DNA from: Pelagibacterium sp. 26DY04
Lineage (GTDB): Bacteria > Pseudomonadota > Alphaproteobacteria > Rhizobiales > Devosiaceae
Direction: 5' to 3'
DNA length: 64,000 nucleotides
NCBI RefSeq assembly: GCF_031202305.1
Contig: NZ_CP101731.1
Location: forward strand, 496,001-560,000
Shown: positions 50,564 to 60,276 of the stretch, one piece after another
How positions within the stretch are numbered: position 1 is the first letter of the stretch
Layout: each line of letters starts with the position of its first letter
Notes under the pieces: model-generated
Told to the model about the DNA's origin: nothing
Databases searched by the model: none
What the model saw: the letters and a program-made list of their open reading frames with translations, nothing else
Translations under genes and position numbers: made by a program

Positions 50564-51148
50564 TTATTGATCCGCGGAAGTATCCTCGGTGACGTCGTCG
50601 GCCGGAGCTTCGGGAGCGGTTTGGCCTTCTGTAGCAGGCTCGTTCTCACCGGCTTCCGCATCGGTGCCTGCAGCGTCGACGTCGCTGTCATCAATGAAGA
50701 TGGTCAATGAGCCATCGCCTTGCACCCAGAGCGCAGCGACATCCTCGGCAGTGTGACCGGCTTCTTCAAGAGCGGCGGAGATGTGGGAGTTGGCCGCGAT
50801 CGCTGCCTGCATCTCGGAGATATCGGCCTGATCGCCCGGCACGCTCACCGTATATTCGTCGGCCGTTTCGGTGGCCTCTTCCTGCAGCGAGGAAAGCGGT
50901 ACGATTTCGATCTCGGTATCAGCCGTCACCGCTGAAAGATCGGCCTCGGCCATGCTTTGCAAGGCGGCGTTCAGATCATCATAGGTGAACGCGCCGCCTT
51001 CGGCGTCATCGTTCGCACCGGCACCCGCATCGCTCGCATTTCCGGCGTCCATTGAAGTGGACGCATCGCCGGCATCCTGCGCCGATGCGATCAAGGGCAC
51101 TGAAAGGGCGAGCGCCACGCTCAGGGCAAGTACAGAAAGCCTATTCAT
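50564..51148 (-). CDS. Secreted acidic low-complexity protein
   Basis: The 194-aa product has a clear signal peptide (MNRLSVLALSVALALSVPLIASAQ) and then an Asp/Ala/Glu-rich region, a short folded-looking middle part (TYDDLNAALQSMAEADLSAV, VAALWVQGDGSLTIFIDDSD) and an acidic disordered C-terminal tail. It is probably periplasmic. I do not recognise the family. Its neighbours are a cytochrome c and a quinoprotein dehydrogenase. Confidence 0.7.
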   Translation of the reverse strand: MNRLSVLALSVALALSVPLIASAQDAGDASTSMDAGNASDAGAGANDDAEGGAFTYDDLNAALQSMAEADLSAVTADTEIEIVPLSSLQEEATETADEYTVSVPGDQADISEMQAAIAANSHISAALEEAGHTAEDVAALWVQGDGSLTIFIDDSDVDAAGTDAEAGENEPATEGQTAPEAPADDVTEDTSADQ

Positions 51149-51387
51149 TTTATCCTCCGCTTGGGTTGATTGGTCCCACCTCGGAGATCAAACGCGTGCC
51201 TCGCGCCCCGGTTGCAAAGCGCTGGAGGTGTTGGCGGCATCAGCGGAGAATGAAATTGCCCTCGGACGCGCCAAAGAGGAGGCCGACAGGAATGTCGGCC
51301 AAGCATGTACCCTGCGGGCTGGCAGTCATGAGGGGGAGGTCGGCGCCAAGCGACATCCCCGGATTTGTAGATCGATTGCCTGAGTCT

Positions 51388-51813
51388 TTACTCGGCGTCC
51401 TCGGCCGGATCTTCCGGCGGCGCGCTGCGGCGCATTTCGACCGAACGGGGCAGGACGATGCCGTAGTCGTTCTCCCAGGAGTTGCGGATATAGGTCGCGA
51501 CCGCCGCGATCTCCTGATCCGAAAGGATTGGAGCAAAAGCCGGCATGCCGTGGTCGGTAGCCCCGAACAGGATCTGATAGATCACTGCCGAGCGCCCTTC
51601 GACAACGTTGCTGCCGACAAGGGCTGGTCCGCCGCCCCCTTCTCCCTCCGCGCCGTGGCAAGCGGCACAGTTGTTTGCGTAAACCGTCTCGCCCTCTTCC
51701 ATGAGCAGGGCCAGCGATTCCTCGTCATTGGCCAATTCCTGTGTCCAGGCGGAGCCAGTCATGAGGCCCGCCGCCAGGATCGCGGCCAATCCGATTCCAA
51801 TCTGCTTTTTCAA
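51388..51813 (-). CDS. Periplasmic class I cytochrome c
   Basis: The 141-aa product has a signal peptide and one haem-binding motif CAACH (residues 49-53), followed by EGGGGPALVGSN, a candidate distal Met in DHGMPAFAPIL and the C-terminal helix LSDQEIAAVATYIRNSW. It is the likely electron acceptor of the divergent PQQ-dependent dehydrogenase. The C-terminus has a short acidic extension. Confidence 0.9.
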   Translation of the reverse strand: MKKQIGIGLAAILAAGLMTGSAWTQELANDEESLALLMEEGETVYANNCAACHGAEGEGGGGPALVGSNVVEGRSAVIYQILFGATDHGMPAFAPILSDQEIAAVATYIRNSWENDYGIVLPRSVEMRRSAPPEDPAEDAE

Positions 51814-52130
51814 TTTAATCCTCCTCCGATAGTACTCAAGCTTTAGCCGGGTTTGCTAAGTTGACTTTGATGGTCAACAAAGCGGTGGTCCTCGGCATCA
51901 ATGATGCGCGCACGGTATGCTTTCGGCAACTCCTCTTTTTTTCTCGTAATCTCTCCGCGCTACTTCCGCAACTAACATTTTTGATGCCACCTAATACTTG
52001 AATATGTGATGGGCTTCTGCAAGATTGGTATGGGAGGCGAATTCCCCTCGCGTGCTCACGCAAGTGCCCGACAAGACACCATGGTCGCGTGAAGAGATTT
52101 TGCCACTGCCGATTCCTGGGAGGACTCTTA
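51814..52130. promoter_or_regulatory. Divergent promoter region of cytochrome c and the quinoprotein dehydrogenase
   Basis: No gene is seen. A short inverted repeat, GTTGAC and GTCAAC around 51858-51876, may be an operator. The dehydrogenase start at 52131 is preceded by a strong GGGAGGA site. Confidence 0.4.
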
Positions 52131-54080
52131 ATGGCTATCCGAACTTTGGGATTGCTGAGGACCTGCGTGTCCTTGGCATCAATTGTCGTCTTGGGGGCAG
52201 CCTCTGCCGTCGCCAACGAAGACGTTATGACGTTGTCCGCCGATCCGGCCAACAACGTGATGCCCAACATCACCTATTCCGGGCAGAACTTCAGCGAACT
52301 CGATCAGATCAATCTCGACAATGTCGATGATCTCGTCGTCGAATGGACCTTCCAGCTCGGCGTTGCCGACGAGGCGCAGGCGCCCCCGCTGGTTGTTGGT
52401 GACACCATGTATGTCATCACGCCCAAACCCAACCGCGTCTACGCGCTCGACCTCAACGAACAGGGGGCCATCAAGTGGGAGTTCCGCGCCGATGCGGAAA
52501 ATCTCGAGCAGGTTCTTCCGGTGGCGTGCTGCGGCGCTCAGACCCGCGGAGCCAATTACGCTGAAGGAAAGATCTTCTTCCAATCGCTTGGTGGCCACGT
52601 CTATGCGCTCGACGCGGAAACCGGCGAATTGATTTGGGACGTCCAGGTCACCGACATTGACAATGCCGAAACCATGGTGGGCAACGGCCTTATCGTCGAT
52701 AACCTCTACATCACCGGTATGGCCGGCGGTGAATACGGCGTGCGCGGCTATGTCACCGCCTTCGATATCGAAACCGGCGAGGAGGCCTGGCGCTTCTACT
52801 CGATGGGCCCCAACGAGGAGGTCGGCATCACCGATCGCTTCCAGCCCTTCTACGAATTCGACCAGATCGAAAATCCGGCCGAAGCATCCTGGTTCGAGGA
52901 TAGCTGGCAGCAGGGCGGCGGTTCGACCTGGGGTTATTTCACCTATGATCCCGAGCTGAACCTGTTCTACTACGCCACCGGCAACTGCGGCCCGTGGAAC
53001 GCCGACTATCGTCGTGAATGGGGCGAGGTCGACATGGACGAAAATGGGATCGTCCAGTCCTACCGGTCCAACTACTGCGCCTCGATGCTGGCCCGCGATG
53101 CCACCACGGGCGAACTGGTCTGGGCTTATAACCTGACCCCGCAGGACCAGTGGGACCTTGATGAACCCAGCGCTCCGGTGCTTGCCAATATCGAAATCGA
53201 TGGCGAGGAACGCCAGACCATCATCCGCGCCGCGCGTAACGGCTATTTCTATGTCTGGGATCGTGCCACCGGCGAGCTGCTGAACGAACCCTGGCCCTTC
53301 GTTTACCAGAACATCTTCAAGGGCGTCGACACGGAAACCGGCAGCCCGATGTACAACATCGAAGCGATCCTGTTCACCGATGCCGAGGATCGGCTTGAGT
53401 ACACCGAATCGGGTGCGCTCACCGAAGAGCAGATCGCGATGAACGAGGAAGAGGCCGAGCTTTACGGCGAGGACGAGGTGGACGGCCCCACGGGCACCGA
53501 AGCGGTGATCTGCCCGACAATTGCTGCCCGCAACTGGGAAAACGATGCTTATTCGCCCCAGACCGGCCTGCTCTATACGTCGGTTCAGTTCGGTTGCCGC
53601 CAGATGCGCGTTACCGAGGGTGAATACAGCTATCCGGCCACCGAATCCTACACGCTGTTCGAGTGGGCCGGTGAAAAGTTCTGGCTCGATCGCGAAGGCA
53701 ACGAAACCGACGTCAAGAACCAGCTGCAGGCCAACGATCCGGTCACTGGCGAAACCGTCTGGAGCATCGACTACGTCCAGCCCACCCAGGACCCGATCCT
53801 GGCCACGGCCGGCGGCCTGCTGTTCGTCGGCGGTGACGACAAGGGCGTGTTCCGCGCCATCAATGCCGAAGATGGCGAGACGGTTTGGGAGTTCCGCACG
53901 GGTAACCAGTCCTCGGCCTCTCCTGTCACGTTCATCGGCCCCGATGGCGAACAGCGCATCGCCTTCGTCGCCTCCGCCCGCCCCGGCGTGGTGCAGGTGG
54001 CAGCCGATGCCGATCCGGACGCTGTCAATCGCTATCAGCGCGAAGGCAGCACGCTCTATGTCTTCAGACTCAACGACTAA
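52131..54080 (+). CDS. PQQ-dependent alcohol dehydrogenase (XoxF/ExaF-like)
   Basis: The 649-aa precursor has a signal peptide cut after about residue 28 and an eight-bladed propeller with the repeat motifs of quinoprotein dehydrogenases (WDVQVTD, TWGYFTYDPELNLFYYATGN). The vicinal disulphide Cys pair is at about 133-134. The motif QDQWDLDEP (Asp 342, Asp 344) has the Asp-x-Asp that in XoxF and ExaF enzymes binds a lanthanide along with PQQ. It oxidises a primary alcohol in the periplasm and passes electrons to cytochrome c. The start has a GGGAGGA ribosome-binding site. The substrate cannot be told from the sequence. Confidence 0.9.
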   Translation: MAIRTLGLLRTCVSLASIVVLGAASAVANEDVMTLSADPANNVMPNITYSGQNFSELDQINLDNVDDLVVEWTFQLGVADEAQAPPLVVGDTMYVITPKPNRVYALDLNEQGAIKWEFRADAENLEQVLPVACCGAQTRGANYAEGKIFFQSLGGHVYALDAETGELIWDVQVTDIDNAETMVGNGLIVDNLYITGMAGGEYGVRGYVTAFDIETGEEAWRFYSMGPNEEVGITDRFQPFYEFDQIENPAEASWFEDSWQQGGGSTWGYFTYDPELNLFYYATGNCGPWNADYRREWGEVDMDENGIVQSYRSNYCASMLARDATTGELVWAYNLTPQDQWDLDEPSAPVLANIEIDGEERQTIIRAARNGYFYVWDRATGELLNEPWPFVYQNIFKGVDTETGSPMYNIEAILFTDAEDRLEYTESGALTEEQIAMNEEEAELYGEDEVDGPTGTEAVICPTIAARNWENDAYSPQTGLLYTSVQFGCRQMRVTEGEYSYPATESYTLFEWAGEKFWLDREGNETDVKNQLQANDPVTGETVWSIDYVQPTQDPILATAGGLLFVGGDDKGVFRAINAEDGETVWEFRTGNQSSASPVTFIGPDGEQRIAFVASARPGVVQVAADADPDAVNRYQREGSTLYVFRLND

Positions 54081-54127
54081 GGTCGGGCAGGGCCTCTTTA
54101 GCCCTGCTGTCTGAAGCGAGAAGATCC

Positions 54128-54160
54128 CGCCCGGCGCGCTCCGCTCGCCGGGCGATTTTA
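54128..54160 (+). terminator. Rho-independent terminator after the quinoprotein dehydrogenase
   Basis: CGCCCGGCG (54128-54136) and CGCCGGGCG (54146-54154) form a nine-base-pair GC stem with a nine-base loop, followed by ATTTTAT. A second hairpin (GCAGGGC/GCCCTGC, 54087-54107) lies before it. Confidence 0.7.
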
Positions 54161-54234
54161 TCTTCGGCCTCGACCGCTGCCCGGATGCGGCGCCGGTCGC
54201 CTCCTCTCGCCCTGAATAAAGCCGGGAAAAGACC

Positions 54235-55101
54235 ATGAACGATCCAACTCAACGCTGCTCGCATCATCCCCTGGGACGCCTGGTCTCTGCCGCAGCTTTC
54301 GCGGCCCTTCTCATCACCGGCCAGTGGGTGACGGCGCCTCTCGCCGGCGCGTGGGAGATGCGGGTCTGCGCGGACCCCGATTATATGCCCCAGTCCAACC
54401 GTGCCGAGGAGGGATACGAAAACAGGATCGCCGAAATCCTCGCCGACGAGCTCGGCGCCGAGTTGACCTATCAATGGTGGACCTTGGCCCCCAGTATGGT
54501 CAGCGAGCAATTGCGCGAGGGCAATTGCGACATGATGATCGGCGTTCCCGATGGTGGCGACGGCGTTATTGCTACCATCGCCTATTATCGCAGTCCCTAT
54601 GCCTTTGTTTATCGCGCAGAAGAGGGCTACGACATCGCGACCTTTGACGACGAAATCCTGACCGAACTGCAGCTGGGCACGACCTCGGAGGGCACGAGTG
54701 CCCATCTGGCCTTGGCGCGGCGCGGGTTGCTCGACAGGATAACCGTCAGCTCCGAATTCGCGGGCACGAATGCCGGTGCCCGTTTTTCCGCTCTTATCGA
54801 ATCGGTCGCCCGAGGCGATATCGATGTCGCGGTCCCCTGGGGGCCGGTTGCTGGATATTATGCGGGCTTGCAGGACCCTCCTCTCAGGGTTACGCCCGTC
54901 CCCGAGTTCGATATCCCCTTCACCCCCATGTACCATTCCATCGTCATCGCGCTGCGGCTCGGTGACGAGGAGTTGCGTGATCTTCTCGATCAGGCCATCG
55001 CCCGGCGATGGGACGATATCTACACCGTTCTGGCCGAGTACAACGTTCCGACGCTTCCTCTGCCTCGCCCTTCCCTCTCGATCGCGGAGCAGCCGCAATG
55101 A
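54235..55101 (+). CDS. Quinoprotein-associated periplasmic solute-binding-like protein (MxaJ/XoxJ type)
   Basis: The 288-aa product has a long signal peptide and an SBP-3-like core: MRVCADPDYMPQSNRAEEGYENRIAEILADELG, then YRSPYAFVYR and a C-terminal lid. Proteins of this kind (MxaJ, XoxJ) sit next to PQQ dehydrogenases and are thought to help mature or activate them rather than to import solute. The gene is downstream of the dehydrogenase and its stop overlaps the start of the next binding protein (ATGA). Confidence 0.85.
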   Translation: MNDPTQRCSHHPLGRLVSAAAFAALLITGQWVTAPLAGAWEMRVCADPDYMPQSNRAEEGYENRIAEILADELGAELTYQWWTLAPSMVSEQLREGNCDMMIGVPDGGDGVIATIAYYRSPYAFVYRAEEGYDIATFDDEILTELQLGTTSEGTSAHLALARRGLLDRITVSSEFAGTNAGARFSALIESVARGDIDVAVPWGPVAGYYAGLQDPPLRVTPVPEFDIPFTPMYHSIVIALRLGDEELRDLLDQAIARRWDDIYTVLAEYNVPTLPLPRPSLSIAEQPQ

Positions 55102-56396
55102 CCACGATCACTCGCCGAAATTTTCTCGCCGGCGCGACGGCGCTTGCCACCGCCGGGCTCGCCGCGCCCGCTCTCGCCAACACCACGGTGCCCTCGCCCA
55201 TCCGCATCGGCACGGTGTTTCCGGCTCGAACCGGGGCCTCCTTTATAAGGGCGTCGGTCAATGACTTTATCGGCACCGCCGGCCGCATGGGAGCGCTCCT
55301 GGCCGACACTCAGCTCGGCACGGGCGTCGAAGCGCAAGGCGCAAGGCTCGATGTGCTGCTTTCGACCTCGCCCACTGTCGAGGCGGCGGTAAGGGCGGGG
55401 GAGCGTCTGGTTGAGACTGAAAACATCTGCGCCCTTGTCGGCGGGGTCGGCGAAGGCCAGGCCCAGGTGCTTGCCGAAATCGCCGCACGGGCGCAGATCC
55501 CCTTCTTCAACGTGGGGGAAACCTCGGACGCCTTCCGCCGCGAGGCCGCCAGCCCCTATCTCTTTCACATCGAGGCCAGCGATGCGATGTATCTCGACGC
55601 CCTGGGCTTGCTGGCGGCCGAGCAGGGGCTAAGGCGCTGGGCGGTGGTGTCGGACACCGGCGATCGCGGTGCAGCCCTCGCTGACAGGGCCGAACGTGCC
55701 GCTGAAAAATCCGGATGCATGATCGTCGGCACGGTCATGGTGCCTCCCGCCTTGCCGGTCTATTTCGCTGAAATCGAAGAGCTCGCGGCGCTCGACGCCG
55801 ATGTCATTTTCGTGCTCGCCGACTATCAGGACCAGTTCCCCCTCATGATACAAATGGAGGAATCGGGGATAACCACACCGACGCTGAGCTTCCCCCACAG
55901 CATCACGCAGACGCGGGATTTCATCGCCGCATCGCGCAACCGCCTGCCCATCCTCAACCCGCGGCATCGGGTGGCGCTTTGGGATACGACCAATACCGGG
56001 CCGGGCGCCGAAGATTTCAATCTCCAGATCCGCGCCCGCTACGCCGAGCCAGCCGACCCGACCGCCTGGGCTGCGTTCCACGCCATCAAGATCGTGATCG
56101 ATACGGTGATGGCCACCGGTTCGACAGAGGCCGAGGCGATCATCGCGCATCTGGAGAAGCCAGAAACCACCTTCGACGTGGCCAAGGGCGTGGATGTTTC
56201 GTTCCGCCCCTGGGACCACCAGTTGCGCCAGCCGCTCGCGGTTCTCGAGATCGATGACGAGGTGGTGTGGCGCCAGCTCCAGCTCGCAACGCGCATCGAT
56301 GTCGCCCGCTATACCGGCAGCCTGCCGGCGGGCGAGCCGGAAGATGACGTGGCGCAATGGCTCGATGTCCTGGGGGATGGACCGGAGGAAGCGTGA
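55098..56396 (+). CDS. Type I periplasmic binding protein of the quinoprotein cluster (Tat signal)
   Basis: The 432-aa product begins with a twin-arginine-type signal (TRRNFLAGATALATAGLAAPALA) and has a Leu/Ile/Val-binding-protein fold (PIRIGTVFPARTG, ALVGGVGEGQAQVLAEIAARAQIPFFN). A C-terminal motif SFRPWDHQLRQPL also occurs in the protein encoded at 60277-61683, showing that the two are paralogous. Such proteins are usually listed as ABC-transporter components of PQQ-dependent catabolism, but no matching importer permease is present here. Confidence 0.85.
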   Translation: MTTITRRNFLAGATALATAGLAAPALANTTVPSPIRIGTVFPARTGASFIRASVNDFIGTAGRMGALLADTQLGTGVEAQGARLDVLLSTSPTVEAAVRAGERLVETENICALVGGVGEGQAQVLAEIAARAQIPFFNVGETSDAFRREAASPYLFHIEASDAMYLDALGLLAAEQGLRRWAVVSDTGDRGAALADRAERAAEKSGCMIVGTVMVPPALPVYFAEIEELAALDADVIFVLADYQDQFPLMIQMEESGITTPTLSFPHSITQTRDFIAASRNRLPILNPRHRVALWDTTNTGPGAEDFNLQIRARYAEPADPTAWAAFHAIKIVIDTVMATGSTEAEAIIAHLEKPETTFDVAKGVDVSFRPWDHQLRQPLAVLEIDDEVVWRQLQLATRIDVARYTGSLPAGEPEDDVAQWLDVLGDGPEEA

Positions 56397-56418
56397 GCGA
56401 GGCTAGCAGGCGCGGCGC

Positions 56419-57297
56419 TCAGCGGCGCCTGCGAAGCATCCGCTCGACAGACCAGGCAGCCCATATCGTCATCACCGGCGCCAGCCCGAGGGTGACCATG
56501 AGGTCGGCCCAGAGCGGCAACTGCTCGAAATCGAGCAGCACGAAGCGCAAGAGATCGAGCTGATAGCTCACCGGATTGATATAGACCAGCGCCTGGATCC
56601 AGATCGGCAATTGCACGATCCAGCCACCCCCAATCGCAAAGATCCCGAGCTGCCGCAACTCGTCGCGCAGATGAGCGGGAATATCGAGAAAGCCCACCCC
56701 GCCGATCACCCCGCGCAAGGGGAAAATCGAGCCCGAGAGGAAATAGAGCGGCTGAATGATGCCGTTCGAGATCGAGCCGAACCCTTCGAAGGTTTTGAGC
56801 CGCGAGGCGATGACAACGCCCCCGGCGGTGATCGAAATGCCCATGAAGAACATGATCACCAGGGCATAAAAGAACCCGTGCGGGGTCACGCGCATATCGA
56901 GAAACGGGATGAACAGCAGCGGGATCGCGCCCTGGATCACCGCGATGGTAGCGCCGCCTAGGACCTTGCCCAGGATGACCGAGAGCATCGGGGCGGGGGA
57001 GATGATGACGCTGCGAAGCAAGCCCACCTCCCGATCCCACACCAGCGAAACGGCGCATTGGAGGGAACTAAACAGGATATTGAGCGTAATCACGCCGGGC
57101 AGGATATACTGGGCATAGGAATAGCCCTCGATCTCGCGCAGGGCCGCGCCCAGTCCGAAGCCCAGGATCACGAGCCAGAGGACGGTGCGCGAGATGCCGC
57201 CGAAGATCTGCGAGCGGTCGCGCATGTAGCGGAGCATCTCGCGCCGCCACATGACCGCGATCACATCGAAATCTATTCCGAGAGAAAACTTGGCCAT
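56419..57297 (-). CDS. ABC-2 type transporter permease
   Basis: The 292-aa product has six hydrophobic segments and the ABC-2 layout (MWRREMLRYMRDRSQIFGG at the N-terminus, then a glycine-rich membrane region, GGVVIASRLKTFEGFGSI, and PLYFLSGSIFPL). It pairs with the ATPase that overlaps its operon (57301). ABC-2 exporters in quinoprotein clusters are called PedA/B/C-like, with unclear cargo. The four-base gap to the ATPase gene suggests co-translation. Confidence 0.88.
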   Translation of the reverse strand: MAKFSLGIDFDVIAVMWRREMLRYMRDRSQIFGGISRTVLWLVILGFGLGAALREIEGYSYAQYILPGVITLNILFSSLQCAVSLVWDREVGLLRSVIISPAPMLSVILGKVLGGATIAVIQGAIPLLFIPFLDMRVTPHGFFYALVIMFFMGISITAGGVVIASRLKTFEGFGSISNGIIQPLYFLSGSIFPLRGVIGGVGFLDIPAHLRDELRQLGIFAIGGGWIVQLPIWIQALVYINPVSYQLDLLRFVLLDFEQLPLWADLMVTLGLAPVMTIWAAWSVERMLRRRR

Positions 57298-57300
57298 GGC

Positions 57301-58104
57301 TTACCGGGTGTGCTCGCCCCCGCGCTTGGCAAACCCGACCATGAGGTCACGACCGGTCGCGCTTTCGTCGAACAACTGCTTGCCGGTGAGGGCGATGAAC
57401 ACATCCTCGAGCGTTGCGCCCGGTCCGCCACCATGCGCTTCAATCAGGTCCCGTGGCACCCCGACGGCTACAAGCTTGCCCTGATCGATGATCCCCACCC
57501 GGTCGCACAGCTCGGCTTCGGCCAAATTGTGCGTCGTCATCAGCACCGTCATGCCGCGCTGGCGCAGGCTCGCGATCCGCTCCCACAAATGGCGTCGCCC
57601 CTGCGGGTCAAGCCCGATCGTGGGTTCGTCGAGCAGCAGGATTTGCGGCTCGTGCATCAGCGCCCGCGCCAGTTCCAGCCGCCGCTTCATGCCGCCCGAA
57701 AAGCTGCGCACCGGCTTGCCGCGCGCTGCCTCAAGCGATGCCCATTGCAGGGCCTGCTCAACCGCCTGGGCGCGGCCGGAGCGGGGCAGGGAATAGAGCA
57801 CGGTGTGGATCTGCAAATTCTCGGCCGCCGTCAGCCGGTCGTCGAGCGCTGGATCTTGAAAAACAACCCCCAGGGAGCGGCGCACCTGCGCGGTTTCGGT
57901 GACCGCATCCTGCCCCGCTATGGTGATATGGCCGGCGCTGGGGTGCGTTACGGTCATGAGCATGTTGAGGAGCGTCGTCTTGCCCGCGCCATTGGGTCCG
58001 AGAAGGGCGAAGAACTCGCCCTTCTCGACCGTCAAGGAAACGCCGTCGACAGCCTTGTGATCGCCATAGCGGTATTCGACGCCTGATATGTCTATGACGG
58101 CCAC
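57301..58104 (-). CDS. ABC transporter ATP-binding protein
   Basis: The 267-aa product has Walker A LLGPNGAGKTTLLNML, the signature RSFSGGMKRRLELARAL, Walker B ILLLDEPTIGLDP and the H-loop VLMTTHNLAEAE. It energises the ABC-2 permease encoded just downstream. The gene order, upstream of the permease and downstream of a secreted protein, matches other PQQ-associated export clusters. Confidence 0.92.
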   Translation of the reverse strand: MAVIDISGVEYRYGDHKAVDGVSLTVEKGEFFALLGPNGAGKTTLLNMLMTVTHPSAGHITIAGQDAVTETAQVRRSLGVVFQDPALDDRLTAAENLQIHTVLYSLPRSGRAQAVEQALQWASLEAARGKPVRSFSGGMKRRLELARALMHEPQILLLDEPTIGLDPQGRRHLWERIASLRQRGMTVLMTTHNLAEAELCDRVGIIDQGKLVAVGVPRDLIEAHGGGPGATLEDVFIALTGKQLFDESATGRDLMVGFAKRGGEHTR

Positions 58105-58119
58105 TTCAATGTGCTCCGA

Positions 58120-59220
58120 TCAGGCGCCGAACGCACCCTGGATATTGGTCAACGCCGTCTGCAACGCGCTGCAGGCATCGCCACCCGAGAGGCCGGCGTC
58201 ATCGTCGTCCCCTTCGACTTCGGTATCCTCGGCGCCTTCCTCGTCATCGTCGTCATCTCCGGTACCGATCAGGGCACCGAACATGTCCGATGCCGTCTCC
58301 TCGTCCTCAGGTACGAACAGGCTGGCAACGCCGGCCAATTCGCCGTCATAGAGGTCGTAGAGAGCATAGAGCGTCTCTCGCGCCACGGCTTCATTTTCGC
58401 CGTAAGCGGCGCAAGCCTCGCTCGCAAGAGCGGAAATATGCCCGGCGAGCCGCGCGGCATCCCGCCCGGGATAGAGATTTGCATCCACCACCGTTTCGAC
58501 AATGCCGCCCAGGCGCTGGGCCGGTGCTTCGGCCTCTTCCGGGTTCCAGCCGGCGACCGATTCCGGCGGCTGGGCTTGCGGGTAGAGCCCGTCGAGCGTT
58601 TCGAACATCTCCTGGGCGTCAGCCACCTGTTGCTCGGAAGCATCGGCCTCGATCTCGCTCCAAAGCGCTTTGACGCGCTGCAGCGCAACCCAACCATTGG
58701 GATATTCCCAGGGTTCGTTCCCTTCGGCGGCTTCTTCATAGCCTTCCGCCACCCCGCCTTCGGCCAGCAGGAGCTGGATCATCACCCCGCCGGTGAACGC
58801 GGGCGTGCCGCGCAGATTTTCGGGAATGACCACATCATAGGCCTGGATCAGAAGCGCCCGTGCCTCCTCGACAGAAGCCGAAGTGTCCTCGCCCGCTTCG
58901 GCTGCTTTCGCTACCGCCTCGAGCGCGGCGCGCAGGTTTTGCGCCAGCTCGGCATCGGTCGTCGCCAGCGTACCCTCGAAACGTTCGAGAGAAGCCCCGG
59001 TTATCCCTTCGACGGTCTCGACCAGTTCATCGTCATAGGGGGCCTCGAACTCGGAGGCGAGATCGAGCCCCAGCCCGATCGACTCCAGCCCATAGGCCTG
59101 ACTCAGCGCAACGGTATTCTCGAAGAAGGGGTCGCCCGAATATTGCGCAAAGCCGGTGGCAGGCGCGAGGGCAAGCGAAAGTGCGATTGCACTGATGGAA
59201 AGAGGAAAGCGCTTAGTCAT
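58120..59220 (-). CDS. Secreted protein of the quinoprotein cluster, family not recognised
   Basis: The start at 59220 (MTKRFPLSISAIALSLALAPATGFAQ) gives a clean signal peptide and 366 residues; a longer frame is not needed. The body is helical with many Ala and Glu (VEEARALLIQAYDVVIPENLRG) and ends in an Asp/Glu-rich segment before a short Cys-containing tail. It is periplasmic. The start overlaps the stop of the beta-propeller gene, showing operon coupling. No known domain is seen. Confidence 0.75.
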   Translation of the reverse strand: MTKRFPLSISAIALSLALAPATGFAQYSGDPFFENTVALSQAYGLESIGLGLDLASEFEAPYDDELVETVEGITGASLERFEGTLATTDAELAQNLRAALEAVAKAAEAGEDTSASVEEARALLIQAYDVVIPENLRGTPAFTGGVMIQLLLAEGGVAEGYEEAAEGNEPWEYPNGWVALQRVKALWSEIEADASEQQVADAQEMFETLDGLYPQAQPPESVAGWNPEEAEAPAQRLGGIVETVVDANLYPGRDAARLAGHISALASEACAAYGENEAVARETLYALYDLYDGELAGVASLFVPEDEETASDMFGALIGTGDDDDDEEGAEDTEVEGDDDDAGLSGGDACSALQTALTNIQGAFGA

Positions 59221-60250
59221 TGGACGGCACCAATCCGATTTCAACCGAGTGAGCGCCACGGCCCACCGCTATGTTGTTGATCACCGTCAGGCTCTCGGTA
59301 TCGATCACCGAGACGCTGTCGGAAAGCCCGTTCGCCGTGAACACGCGGCTGCCATCGGGAGTGATGGCGATGCCCCAGGGCCGCCGTCCCATCTGCTCGC
59401 TGATGGTTTCGATCACCTCATTGGTCGCCGTATCGATCACATAGACCGAACTCGTGCCGCCACCAGCGACATAGAGTCGGCTGCCATCTGGCGACACGGC
59501 GATTTCCACGGGCCGGGAATCAAGCCCCAGATCGATGGTATCGGTCACCACCTGTTGCTCGGTGTCGATCACCGAGATCGTTCCGCCGATTTCCGCCGTC
59601 ACATAGGCTTTGGCCCCATCGGTCGAAAATTCGACGACGCGCGGCCGGTTGCCCACCATGACGTGCTTGACCGTTTCCATCGCCTCGATATCGATGATGG
59701 TCACCGTGTGGGTGGCTTCCGCCGTCACATAGGCCCAGCGGCCGTCGGGGCTGACGGCGACACCCTCGGCCTCGATTCCGACACGGAATTCGCCGAGCTG
59801 CTCCCCCGTCTGCGCATCATAGCCAGCGCCCAACGCCAAGGCTTCAAGGGAAGCCCAGATCTGCGAGCCGTCGGGGCTGACGGCGAGACGCTCGGGATTG
59901 CCGCCTGCATCGATCTCGTTGACGATCTCGTTGCTCTCGACATCGACGATGGTGATCGAATCTTCTGGCGTCTGCCGCTCGGGATAGAAATCGCTTACCG
60001 AAATATAGATGGTCGAGCCATCCGGGCTCACCGCCATGCCGCGCGGGCGCACTTCACCGGCCCGGTCGGAGATGACGATGGTATCGACCACTTCCTGGCT
60101 TGCGGAGTCGATCACCGAAATATCCGCGCTGAACTCATTGGCGACGTAGACCCTGTAGGTTTCCTCCTGAGCAAGGCTCATGGCTGGCAACGCCATACCG
60201 GCGATGCCCATAAGGGCAATGGTGCGCAATCTTCGCGTTATCGAATGCAT
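59213..60250 (-). CDS. Periplasmic YVTN-type beta-propeller protein
   Basis: The 345-aa product has a signal peptide and repeated blades of the form VYVANEFSADISVIDSASQEV, each with SPDGS and VIDT-type motifs. Such propellers occur in PQQ-dependent alcohol oxidation clusters, where they may bind cofactor or the dehydrogenase. It overlaps the next gene in the operon (58120-59220). Confidence 0.88.
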   Translation of the reverse strand: MHSITRRLRTIALMGIAGMALPAMSLAQEETYRVYVANEFSADISVIDSASQEVVDTIVISDRAGEVRPRGMAVSPDGSTIYISVSDFYPERQTPEDSITIVDVESNEIVNEIDAGGNPERLAVSPDGSQIWASLEALALGAGYDAQTGEQLGEFRVGIEAEGVAVSPDGRWAYVTAEATHTVTIIDIEAMETVKHVMVGNRPRVVEFSTDGAKAYVTAEIGGTISVIDTEQQVVTDTIDLGLDSRPVEIAVSPDGSRLYVAGGGTSSVYVIDTATNEVIETISEQMGRRPWGIAITPDGSRVFTANGLSDSVSVIDTESLTVINNIAVGRGAHSVEIGLVPSND

Positions 60251-60276
60251 TGTGGTCCTCCTCCTTGCCGAAAAGC

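Noticed and set aside
52179..54236. A 685-codon frame on the minus strand opposite the quinoprotein dehydrogenase
   Set aside because: It mirrors a high-GC gene with clear motifs on the plus strand; long antisense frames are expected in such codon usage, and the translated sequence has no domain.
57058..59280. Long plus-strand frames opposite the ABC ATPase and the secreted-protein genes
   Set aside because: They are GC-rich antisense shadows; the minus-strand frames carry Walker motifs, a signal peptide and operon spacing.
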